In this document: positions 6,147-11,881 of the stretch, one piece after another | Numbering within the stretch: the first letter of the stretch is position 1 | How the letters are laid out: each line of letters starts with the position of its first letter | Assembly: GCA_005885085.1 (NCBI GenBank) | Contig: VAXY01000023.1 | Location: 1-11,881 of the forward strand | Direction of reading: 5' to 3' | DNA: 11,881 nt | DNA from: Actinomycetota bacterium | GTDB lineage: Bacteria > Actinomycetota > Thermoleophilia > Gaiellales > Gaiellaceae | Translations under genes and position numbers: made by a program | The notes under the pieces: generated by a model | What the model was told of the DNA's origin: nothing | Databases searched by the model: none | The model's input: only the letters and a program-made list of their open reading frames with translations

Positions 6147-6174
6147 TTGACACCACCTAGCGTAAGTGTATACT
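6147..6174 (+). promoter_or_regulatory. Promoter of arsR-SRPBCC, TTGACA-N16-TATACT
   Basis: A perfect -35 hexamer TTGACA (6147-6152) and a -10 hexamer TATACT (6169-6174) are separated by 16 bp. Transcription should begin about 7 nt after the -10 box, at roughly 6181-6186. That is at or just before the arsR ATG (6186), so the mRNA is probably leaderless or nearly so. Consistent with this, no Shine-Dalgarno sequence precedes the ATG. Confidence 0.8.
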
Positions 6175-6194
6175 TACCGTAAGCCATGGCTTAC
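6162..6194. promoter_or_regulatory. Tandem GTAAG-N6-CTTAC operator over -10 box and start codon
   Basis: Two identical inverted repeats, GTAAG-N6-CTTAC, sit at 6162-6177 and 6179-6194 with a single base between them, so the repeat period is 17 bp. The first encloses the -10 hexamer. The second encloses the ATG and is part of an 18-bp perfect palindrome (6178-6195). A dimeric repressor bound here would block polymerase, and two dimers could sit side by side about 1.6 helical turns apart. The obvious binder is the ArsR protein encoded immediately downstream. Confidence 0.85.
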
Positions 6195-6500
6195 GCACAG
6201 GCACTGCAGGCGCTCGGAGACCCGACACGGAGGTCGGTCCTCGAGCAGCTCCGAGACGGGCCGCGCCCGGTCGGCGAGATTGCCGCCCGCCTCCCGGTCA
6301 GCCGTCCTGCCGTGTCCCAGCACCTCCGTGTCCTGAAGGAGGCGGGTCTCGTGACGGAGCGACAGAACGGGACGCGGCGACTGTACCGCGTCGACCCCGA
6401 CGGCCTCGCCGGGCTGCGCGAGTATCTCGAAGGCTTCTGGGAGGAAGCGCTCGCGAGCTTCAAGGTGGCGGCCGAGACAGAAGAAAGCGAGGACGCATGA
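6186..6500 (+). CDS. ArsR-family transcriptional regulator (second pair)
   Basis: Predicted 104 aa. It is a winged-helix repressor: ALQALGDPTRRSVLEQL (6-22), an HTH at about 28-56 with recognition helix SRPAVSQHLRVL, and the wing RQNGTRRLYRV (59-69). LREYLEGFWEEALASFKVAA at the C-terminus forms the dimer helix and is typical of regulators paired with SRPBCC/AHSA1 proteins. No metal-binding Cys cluster is present. The ATG lies inside a palindromic operator and has no ribosome binding site, so translation is probably leaderless. The stop overlaps the next start in ATGA, so both proteins are made together. The recognition helix differs from that of the first ArsR, which fits the different operator sequence. 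Confidence 0.92.
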   Translation: MAYAQALQALGDPTRRSVLEQLRDGPRPVGEIAARLPVSRPAVSQHLRVLKEAGLVTERQNGTRRLYRVDPDGLAGLREYLEGFWEEALASFKVAAETEESEDA

Positions 6501-6982
6501 CAACGAAAGCGACGACAGCAGAGGTGGTGCGCAAGTCGATCACGGTCGATGCAGCGCAGGAGCGTGCCTTCGAGGTGTTCACCAGCGGGATGACCGGCTG
6601 GTGGCCGCTCGACACGCATCACATCGGCGAGCTCGACGCGCAAGAAGTGGTGATCGAGCCGCGCTCCGGCGGCCGCTGGTTCGAGCGCGCGGCTGACGGG
6701 ACCGAATGCGAGTGGGGCCGGATCGTGGCCTGGGAGCCCCCCGGCCGCATCGTCTTCGGCTGGCACCTCGGTCCGGAGTGGAAGTACGACCCGGATCCGG
6801 CGAAGGCAACCGAGGTCGAGGTCCGCTTCGTCTCGGAGGGCCCCGCGCGCACGCGCGTCGAGCTCGAGCACCGCGGCTTCGAGGTCCACGGCGACCGTGC
6901 GGACGAGCTGCGCATTCCCGTTGCCGCCGAAGGCGGCTGGAGTGGCCTGCTCGAGCGCTTCGCCCAGGCGGCGAGCGGTTAG
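6497..6982 (+). CDS. SRPBCC (AHSA1-like) protein paired with ArsR
   Basis: Predicted 161 aa, full length for the family. The opening block VRKSITVDAAQERAFEVFTS (11-30) is the first strand and helix of the SRPBCC fold. GGRWFERAADGTECEWGRI then VAWEPPGRIVFGWHL (about 58-91) form the central strands, and EGGWSGLLERFAQA (145-158) the long C-terminal helix. Tryptophans W35/W36, W61 and W90 line the region where a hydrophobic ligand would bind. Proteins of this group are often annotated as activator of Hsp90 ATPase homologues or polyketide-cyclase-like; no enzymatic role is proven from sequence. The start overlaps the arsR stop by 4 nt. The gene converges on cofE with a 16-bp gap. Confidence 0.92.
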   Translation: MTTKATTAEVVRKSITVDAAQERAFEVFTSGMTGWWPLDTHHIGELDAQEVVIEPRSGGRWFERAADGTECEWGRIVAWEPPGRIVFGWHLGPEWKYDPDPAKATEVEVRFVSEGPARTRVELEHRGFEVHGDRADELRIPVAAEGGWSGLLERFAQAASG

Positions 6983-6998
6983 CTACCTCCCCAGCCGT

Positions 6999-7715
6999 TC
7001 ACCGAAACAGATCGCGTTCTTCGGGGATCACGAGGTCGCGGGCGTGTCCGTCACCCGCGACCTCGAGACCCCGGACGATCGCGGCAGGAATCCGGTCGAG
7101 TTTCCCCATCACGAGCTCGGCCGCGCTCGCGATCTCGTCCGCGACGGCGATCATCGTCGCGTGCAGCTCGTAGCCGACGCGGTCGCGCCGGCCGCGCAGG
7201 TCGCGCATCACCTCGAGGCCGGAGGCGCCGAGCGCAACGTCGATCGTCCCCTGGCGCCACGGCCGGCCGAAGGAGTCGGTTACCACCACTGCCACCGTGC
7301 GCCCCGTTAGCTCGCGGAACCGCTCACGGATCTGGCTTGCCGACGCATCGGCGTCGTCGGGTAGGAGGACGACCATTCCAGGCTCGGGTGCGTTGGAGGA
7401 GTCGACGCCCGCCGACGCGCAGATGAAGCCTTGCTTCGTCTCGGCGATCACGAGCGGCTTGCGCACACGCACGACGCGCTTTGCCTCGCGGAGGATGACC
7501 TCGATCCGGCGCGGGCCCTGGTCGTCGCCCGCGATCTCCAGCGCGCGCTCGGAAGGCGCGATGTCGTCGAGCCGGACGACTCGTCCCTCCGCCTTCGAGA
7601 CGATCTTCTGCGCGAGCACGACGACGTCGCCGTCCTCGAGCCCGACTTTGGCGGCAACGAGCCGGGCGAGATCGTCCCCCGCACGGATCTCCGGGAGATC
7701 CGCGACCGGAATCAC
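6999..7715 (-). CDS. cofE: Coenzyme F420-0:L-glutamate ligase
   Basis: Predicted 238 aa from GTG 7715. It adds the gamma-linked glutamate tail to F420-0 using GTP, the last biosynthetic step. Family blocks are LPEIRAGDDLARL (7-19), VVLAQKIVSKAEGR (32-45), FICASAGVDSSNAP (97-110), TDSFGRPWRQGTIDVALG (146-163) and DEIASAAELVMGK (193-205). The C-terminal FMN-reductase-like domain of mycobacterial FbiB is absent, so this is the short, archaeal-like form. The start is uncertain: GTG 7715 gives MIPVADLPEI, which fits relatives and leaves a 14-nt gap to npdG, while a CTG at 7733 would overlap the npdG stop. It is the last gene of the F420 operon. Confidence 0.93.
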   Translation of the reverse strand: MIPVADLPEIRAGDDLARLVAAKVGLEDGDVVVLAQKIVSKAEGRVVRLDDIAPSERALEIAGDDQGPRRIEVILREAKRVVRVRKPLVIAETKQGFICASAGVDSSNAPEPGMVVLLPDDADASASQIRERFRELTGRTVAVVVTDSFGRPWRQGTIDVALGASGLEVMRDLRGRRDRVGYELHATMIAVADEIASAAELVMGKLDRIPAAIVRGLEVAGDGHARDLVIPEERDLFR

Positions 7716-7729
7716 GCGGATCTCGCCGG

Positions 7730-8344
7730 TCAGGGCAGACCCGTCAGGCGAATGCCGGCGTGCGCCTTGTAGCGCCTGTTCACGTTGAGGATCACCGACG
7801 TCATGCCCTCGAGTGCGCGCGAGTTGGCGAGCGGGCCGACGTCGATGGCGCGCGCGCCCAAGCGCTCGGCGAGCTCGAGCGCGCGCGTTTTCGCGTCCGA
7901 GTCCTCGCCGCAGATCAGTGCGTCCCCCGGATCCCCGTCGATCACGTTCGCCGCGGCGAACGACTGGAAGCCGGAAGCGACCGGAGCCCGGACGATCCGC
8001 GCGACCTCCTCCGCCAACGAGCCCTGGTGCCGGCCGGGCAGCACGCCCGCATCGGTAAAGCGAACATCGCTGGCGACGCATAGGACCGGCGTGTTGCCGA
8101 TCGCGTCGGCGAGGTTGGCGGCGGTCTCGAGCGTCGCGTTCGACCTGACCGCGAGGACGACCAGCTCCGCGTCGCCGACGATGTCCTGGTTGCGACCGCC
8201 CTCGACGCCGAGCTCCCCGGCCGTGGCGCGTGCACGGTCGGGGTCGCGCGAGCCGACGATGACGTCATCCACCCCGAGCTCGGCGAGCCGCTGTGCGAGC
8301 GCGCGGCCGAATGCACCGGTGCCGCCGACGATCGCGACTTTCAT
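7730..8344 (-). CDS. npdG: F420H2:NADP oxidoreductase (NADPH-dependent F420 reductase)
   Basis: Predicted 204 aa. It transfers hydride between NADP(H) and coenzyme F420, linking the F420 pool to NADPH. The Rossmann motif GGTGAFGRALA lies at 7-17. S32-R33 in VGSRDPDRA are the residues that favour the 2'-phosphate of NADP. Further family blocks are VVLAVRSNAT (62-71), VASGFQSFAAANV (122-134, the F420-facing segment) and GPLANSRALEGMTSVILNVNRRYK (170-193). The ATG overlaps the cofD stop in ATGA. Placement between cofD and cofE couples production of the cofactor with its main redox partner, which supports the assignment over a general NADP-binding protein. Confidence 0.92.
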   Translation of the reverse strand: MKVAIVGGTGAFGRALAQRLAELGVDDVIVGSRDPDRARATAGELGVEGGRNQDIVGDAELVVLAVRSNATLETAANLADAIGNTPVLCVASDVRFTDAGVLPGRHQGSLAEEVARIVRAPVASGFQSFAAANVIDGDPGDALICGEDSDAKTRALELAERLGARAIDVGPLANSRALEGMTSVILNVNRRYKAHAGIRLTGLP

Positions 8345-9273
8345 GCGAGCGCCACCGCGTTCAGCGCCGCCTCGGCGAGCGCGCGGCGCGCGGCCGCGTC
8401 GCGCATGAGCGTCTTCGTCACGAGCGGCCGGACGCCCAGCTCGGCCACCGCGTCGGCATCCGCTGCATCGGCTTCGTCGAGCACGAGGGCGTCGATCAGG
8501 CCCGGGTAGCACTGCGCGACGTGCGCGGCGGAGGTGCCGCCCTCGAGCCGCTGCAGCATGCCGGCGGCGGGGCCCTTGACGGCCTGACGCCCGATCAGTG
8601 GGCTCACCGCGACGCAGGGGACGCGCCGACGCTCGAGGGCGGCGCGGATCCGCTCGACGGCGAGGATGGGCCCGATCGAGACGAACGGGTTGCTCGGGGC
8701 GATCAGGATCAGCTCCGCTTCGTGCAGCGCGTCCAGCACTCCGGGTGCGGGGCGCGCGTCAGACGCGCCCTGGTAGCGCACGCGAGCGACGGGGTCGCGA
8801 TGCGCGCGCGCGACGAACCACTGCTGGAAGTCGAAGCTGCCGTTCGGCGTGTCCAGCCAGGTGCGCAACGGCTCGTCTGTCGCCGGGAGGATGGTCGTCT
8901 CGAGCCCGAGCGCCGCCGCCAGCCGCGCGGTCACGGCCGAGAGTGAGTCCCCATCGCGAAGCGACTGCGTGCGCACGAGGTGCAAACCGAGATCGCGATC
9001 GCCCAGACGGAACCACGCCTCGCCGCCGAGCGACTCGACGGTCGCAAGCGCGTTCCAGGTCTCCTCCGCCCGGCCCCAGCCGCGCTCTTCGTCAGCAAGC
9101 CCGGCCAGCGCGTAGAGCACGCCGTCGAGATCGGGCGACACCGAGAGCCCGAGGACTTCGAGGTCGTCGCCGACGTTGACGATCGCCGCCACGCCGGCGG
9201 GATCGACCGTCGCCACGACGCCGCGCAAAAACCGCGCGCCCCCGCCGCCGCCGCTGAGGACTGCGACCTTCAT
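8341..9273 (-). CDS. cofD: 2-phospho-L-lactate (or PEP) transferase to Fo
   Basis: Predicted 310 aa; the mycobacterial name is fbiA. The enzyme joins the activated phospholactate-type moiety, as a GDP-linked intermediate, to the deazaflavin Fo. Conserved blocks are the N-terminal LSGGGGGARFLRG (6-18), NVGDDLEVLGLSVSPDLDGVLY (33-54) and APSNPFVSIGPILAVERI (192-209). The D36-D37 pair and the SPDLD stretch are the metal- and Fo-binding regions known in the family. ATG 9273 gives the family N-terminus MKVAVLSGG, although the frame extends upstream into cofC. It overlaps cofC and npdG by 4 nt each (ATGA). Whether the native donor derives from phospholactate or phosphoenolpyruvate cannot be read from this sequence; in actinobacteria PEP is established for mycobacteria. 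Confidence 0.94.
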   Translation of the reverse strand: MKVAVLSGGGGGARFLRGVVATVDPAGVAAIVNVGDDLEVLGLSVSPDLDGVLYALAGLADEERGWGRAEETWNALATVESLGGEAWFRLGDRDLGLHLVRTQSLRDGDSLSAVTARLAAALGLETTILPATDEPLRTWLDTPNGSFDFQQWFVARAHRDPVARVRYQGASDARPAPGVLDALHEAELILIAPSNPFVSIGPILAVERIRAALERRRVPCVAVSPLIGRQAVKGPAAGMLQRLEGGTSAAHVAQCYPGLIDALVLDEADAADADAVAELGVRPLVTKTLMRDAAARRALAEAALNAVALA

Positions 9274-9767
9274 GCGTGCGCAAGCGTCTTCAGGTACTCG
9301 AGCGTGTTCGACCCCAGCCTCTCGCGCACACGCTCGAGGTCGTCCCACGTGTCGACGTCGTCACGGATGCCGGGCAGGTCGAGTCGCGTTGCCCCGAGGT
9401 GGGCCTCGAACCGCGCAGCGCTGTCGGGCCCGTACAGCGGCTCGAAGTCCCGTGCGTCCTTCAACGCGATCGCATTCGTTGTGCCGTCCGCCGCAGAGAC
9501 GATCGCCGGCGCCGCGTCTGCCAGCGCTTCGATCTCGGCACCCGTGGTGCACGGGAGGTCGCTGTTGAGGATCGTGACGGGCCCGCGCTGCACGGCGAGC
9601 GCGCGGGCGAGAGCGTTGCCCTGCCCGCCCGGCCCAGCCGTGAGCACGGCTTCGGTCCCGAGCGCGCGCACCGCGTCGATCACGTCCGAGAGCATGGCCA
9701 GAGCGAGCCTCGGATCCCCCAGCCGCGTCTTCCCGTCGGCGCGGAACGGGATCATGAAAGTCGTCAT
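9270..9767 (-). CDS. cofC: 2-phospho-L-lactate/PEP guanylyltransferase, compact form
   Basis: Predicted 165 aa; the mycobacterial name is fbiD. It uses GTP to make the GDP-activated donor used by CofD. Family marks are MIPFRADGKTRL (5-16) with the nucleotide-binding K13 and R15, LNSDLPCTTGAEI (67-79), the ADGTTNAIAL loop (93-102), FEPLYGPDSAARFEAHL (108-124) and RDDVDTWDDLERV (135-147) near the end. Most relatives are about 200-215 aa. Here the section between the first helix and the DLP strand (about 36-66) looks shortened. The first gene of the operon, it has no clear Shine-Dalgarno sequence before its ATG, and its promoter must overlap the divergent polX-like gene. Its position next to cofD confirms the role. 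Confidence 0.9.
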   Translation of the reverse strand: MTTFMIPFRADGKTRLGDPRLALAMLSDVIDAVRALGTEAVLTAGPGGQGNALARALAVQRGPVTILNSDLPCTTGAEIEALADAAPAIVSAADGTTNAIALKDARDFEPLYGPDSAARFEAHLGATRLDLPGIRDDVDTWDDLERVRERLGSNTLEYLKTLAHA

Positions 9768-9784
9768 GCGGCAAGACTAACCCT
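9768..9784. promoter_or_regulatory. 17-bp divergent gap between cofC and the polX-like gene
   Basis: The start codons of cofC (minus) and the PolX/PHP gene (plus) are only 17 bp apart. Neither has a recognisable ribosome binding site and I see no convincing -10/-35 pair inside the gap. Both promoters must therefore overlap coding sequence, and leaderless transcripts are plausible on both sides. Confidence 0.4.
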
Positions 9785-11416
9785 GTGGTGCAGGACTACC
9801 CGGACAACGCCGCGATCGCGGAACGGCTGGAGGCGTTCGCGAGCCTGCTCGACTTGTCGGGCGCCGGCCACTACATGTCGCGCGCCTACCGGCGGGCCGC
9901 GGAGACGATTCGCGAGACGCGGGCGCCGATCGCGGAGCTCGTGGCAGCGGGTCGCGTCCAAGAACTGCGCGGGATCGGTCCAGGCATTGCCGGTCGCCTG
10001 CGTGAGCTCGTCGAGACCGGCCGCATCGCCGAGCTCGACGAGCTGGAGCGCGAGGTGCAGCCGGAGCTCGTCGGTCTCGGCAGGTTTCTCGGCATCGGCC
10101 CGAAGCGGATGGTCGAGATCGGCCGCACGCTCGGCGTCGCGACTGCGGACGAGTTCCGGGAGGTCGCGCGCGCGGGACGGTTGACCTCGGTTGCGGGGAT
10201 CGGGCCCCAGACGGAGCGGCGATTGTTGGAACGGCTCGAGCGCGAGGAGCGGCCCGAACGGAAGGGGCTCGTGCTCAACCGCTCGCGCGCGCTGCTGGAG
10301 GAGATTGCGGACGCGCTCGGCGGCGAGGTCGCCGGCGATCCCCGGCGCTGGGCCGATTCGTCGTTCGACCTGGCAGTGGTCTGCTCGGCCGAGGAGCCCG
10401 AGCCCGTGCTCGAGGCCTTCGCGTCGCTTCCGTCGATCGTCTCCGTGCTCGAACGCGAGCAGCGGCGTGCGCTCGGCGTGACGGTCGAGGGCGTCCCGGT
10501 CGAGCTCGTCGTCGCCGACCCGAAGCGCTTCGGCACGGAGCTCGTGCGCGCGACCGGGTCGCGGGCGTACGTCGACGCACTCGGCGAACTGCCGGCTGCT
10601 GTCGACGAGACCGGCGTCTATGCGGCGCTCGGTGTGCCGTGGTGTCCGCCCGAGCTGCGCGAGCAGCCGTTCGACGGCGAGCCGCCGCCTTTGCTAGAGC
10701 GCACGGCCATCCGCGGCGACCTGCACGTGCACACGACGTGGTCGGACGGCAAGGCGTCGGTGTTGGAGATGGCGACCGCCGCGCGTGACCTCGGTTACGA
10801 GTATCTGGCCATCTGCGACCACACGCCGAACGTGCGTGTCGTCCCCGGTCTGGACGCAGACGAACTGCGACGGCAGGCGGAGGAGATCGCAGCTGTGAAC
10901 GAGGAGCTCGCGCCGTTTCGCGTCTTACGCGGGACCGAGGTCGACATCCGTCGCGACGGCGAGCTCGACCTTCCGGACGACGTCCTCGCCGAGCTCGACT
11001 GGGTGCAGCTGAGCCTGCACGCGGGCCAGCGTGAGCCGCGCGACACGTTGACGCGCAAGGTGACCGAAGCGATGCGCCATCCGGCCGTCCGGGCCCTGAG
11101 CCATCCGAAGGGGAGGATCATCAACCACCGTCCGCCGAACGCGCTCGATCTCGCGCGGACGTTCGAGGTCGCACTCGAGACGGGCGTCGCAGTCGAGACC
11201 AACGGGCTGCCGGACCGGCTCGACCTCTCTGGGCCCGAGATCCGGCTCGCGATCGAGGCGGGCGTGCCGATCGTCGTCTCGACCGATGCGCACTCGGTAC
11301 GCGGACTCGGGAACATGCGCCTCGCCGTGCACACCGCGCGGCGCGGCTGGGCGACCGCCGTGGATGTCGTCAACACGCGTCCTTTGGCGGAGGTGCTCGC
11401 CGGGCGGCGGTACTAG
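9785..11416 (+). CDS. polX: PolX-type protein: HhH and PHP domains with degraded polymerase site
   Basis: Predicted 543 aa from GTG 9785 (a second GTG follows at 9788). Bacterial PolX is a DNA repair enzyme with an 8-kDa/HhH region, a Pol beta core and a C-terminal PHP 3'-5' exonuclease/AP endonuclease domain. Here helix-hairpin-helix motifs are clear at LRGIGPGIAGRL (61-72), FLGIGPKRM (101-109) and VAGIGPQTERRL (136-147). The PHP site looks complete: H314, H316, D321, H346, E385, H412, H440, D501 and H503. The polymerase core is altered. The GS-x-RR block reads GDPRR (184-188), the DxD pair reads SSFD (only D195 remains), and the third Asp appears as E240 in VELVV. The thumb part between TGSRAY (257-262) and YAALG is shortened. 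I infer a nuclease-only role. Confidence 0.9.
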   Translation: MVQDYPDNAAIAERLEAFASLLDLSGAGHYMSRAYRRAAETIRETRAPIAELVAAGRVQELRGIGPGIAGRLRELVETGRIAELDELEREVQPELVGLGRFLGIGPKRMVEIGRTLGVATADEFREVARAGRLTSVAGIGPQTERRLLERLEREERPERKGLVLNRSRALLEEIADALGGEVAGDPRRWADSSFDLAVVCSAEEPEPVLEAFASLPSIVSVLEREQRRALGVTVEGVPVELVVADPKRFGTELVRATGSRAYVDALGELPAAVDETGVYAALGVPWCPPELREQPFDGEPPPLLERTAIRGDLHVHTTWSDGKASVLEMATAARDLGYEYLAICDHTPNVRVVPGLDADELRRQAEEIAAVNEELAPFRVLRGTEVDIRRDGELDLPDDVLAELDWVQLSLHAGQREPRDTLTRKVTEAMRHPAVRALSHPKGRIINHRPPNALDLARTFEVALETGVAVETNGLPDRLDLSGPEIRLAIEAGVPIVVSTDAHSVRGLGNMRLAVHTARRGWATAVDVVNTRPLAEVLAGRRY

Positions 11417-11435
11417 TGCCCTTCCCGGCAATGCA

Positions 11436-11881
11436 CTAGCGGGGGCAAAACTCGGGCCCGCGGATCCGGCGCACCGTTCCGCCGTAGAGACTGACCGCGC
11501 CGCGCACGTCGTCGGCGCGAAGGAGACGGCAGACCCACATTCCCGGAGGAGGCGCGGGGCAGTACTCCGGATGGTTGACGGCGAGGCGGCTGTTCATCGT
11601 GGCGCACACGCCATTCTCGTGGTCGAGGCCGAGAACGTGACCGAACTCGTGCGCGAGCACGAGCGCCATCGTGTAACGGTCCTGGCCGTTCTGGATCCCG
11701 ACCTGGGCTCCGATGATGCGGCCGCTCAGGCGCTGGAGCCGCGCCTCGCCCGCGATCTTGAACCAGCGGACGCCTACGAGGACGTCCGCGTTCCGCGCAC
11801 TCGGGCTCTTGAGGAACTGCACGTGCGCGCCGCTGGAGTTCCAGGCGTATGCCGCCGTGTCGACCGCCCAGGTGTACGCAG
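11436..11881 (-). CDS. Matrixin-like zinc metalloprotease, partial (5' end outside window)
   Basis: The reading frame enters at the right edge and ends at TAG 11436-11438, giving about 147 visible residues. The start codon and any signal peptide lie beyond base 11881. The metzincin signature HEFGHVLGLDH (HExxHxxGxxH) is encoded at 11651-11619. It is followed by a Met-turn in ATMNSRL (Met codon at 11597-11595). Upstream blocks WAVDTAAYAWN and ADVLVGVRWF match the strands of small bacterial matrixins. Four Cys residues in the last 60 aa (VCA, EYC, WVC, EFC) suggest disulphides, so an exported enzyme. It converges on the PolX-like gene with a 19-bp gap. A GTG at 11822 is in frame but sits inside the conserved fold, so it is not the start. 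Confidence 0.9.
   Translation of the reverse strand, partial: AYTWAVDTAAYAWNSSGAHVQFLKSPSARNADVLVGVRWFKIAGEARLQRLSGRIIGAQVGIQNGQDRYTMALVLAHEFGHVLGLDHENGVCATMNSRLAVNHPEYCPAPPPGMWVCRLLRADDVRGAVSLYGGTVRRIRGPEFCPR

Noticed and set aside
11436..11822. Complete 128-aa gene starting at GTG 11822
   Set aside because: The frame continues upstream to the window edge with conserved matrixin residues (WAVDTAAYAWN), so this is an internal codon of a longer gene.

Overview
This is a GC-rich, almost fully coding stretch of an actinobacterial chromosome. Three things point there: the strong G/C third-position bias, the frequent GTG starts, and a complete coenzyme F420 operon. The very compact layout and the gene content suggest a deep-branching class such as Thermoleophilia (Gaiella or Solirubrobacter relatives), but that placement is inference. 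I see no rRNA, tRNA, CRISPR array, insertion sequence, phage gene or recognisable defence system. No gap between genes exceeds 75 bp.

Layout. Bases 1-230 hold the 3' end of a plus-strand BNR/YCF48-like protein. A minus-strand cluster follows, read from right to left (2557 to 191): a ClpP protease subunit, an unnamed Cys-containing protein, a calcineurin-like metallophosphoesterase and a diverged metallo-beta-lactamase-fold protein, joined by short overlaps. A 75-bp divergent region carrying two copies of GCAACC-N4-GGTTGC separates clpP from a plus-strand SRPBCC-arsR pair (2633-3324). A secreted M1-type gluzincin peptidase (minus, 3275-4561) lies back to back with an aldo/keto reductase (plus, 4585-5523). 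The reductase converges on pdxH (minus, 5520-6134), and the two stop codons overlap. A second regulator pair, arsR-SRPBCC (plus, 6186-6982), has a near-consensus promoter. Its -10 box and start codon sit inside two tandem GTAAG-N6-CTTAC dyads.

The F420 operon (minus, 9767 to 6999) runs cofC, cofD, npdG, cofE. The first three are coupled by 4-nt ATGA overlaps. It covers GTP-dependent activation of the lactate-type precursor, its transfer to Fo, F420:NADP oxidoreduction and gamma-glutamylation. Fo synthase is not in the window. Seventeen bases away and divergent is a PolX/PHP protein (9785-11416). Its PHP nuclease site looks complete, but its polymerase triad is degraded and the region after it is short. 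The window ends in a matrixin-like zinc protease (minus) whose start lies beyond base 11881.

The most notable items are the two ArsR/SRPBCC cassettes with opposite gene order and different self-consistent operators, the apparent loss of the polymerase site in the PolX homologue, the 91-nt same-strand overlap near 1416-1506, and the repeated use of overlapping gene ends with no room for terminators. I found no clearly new multi-gene system.
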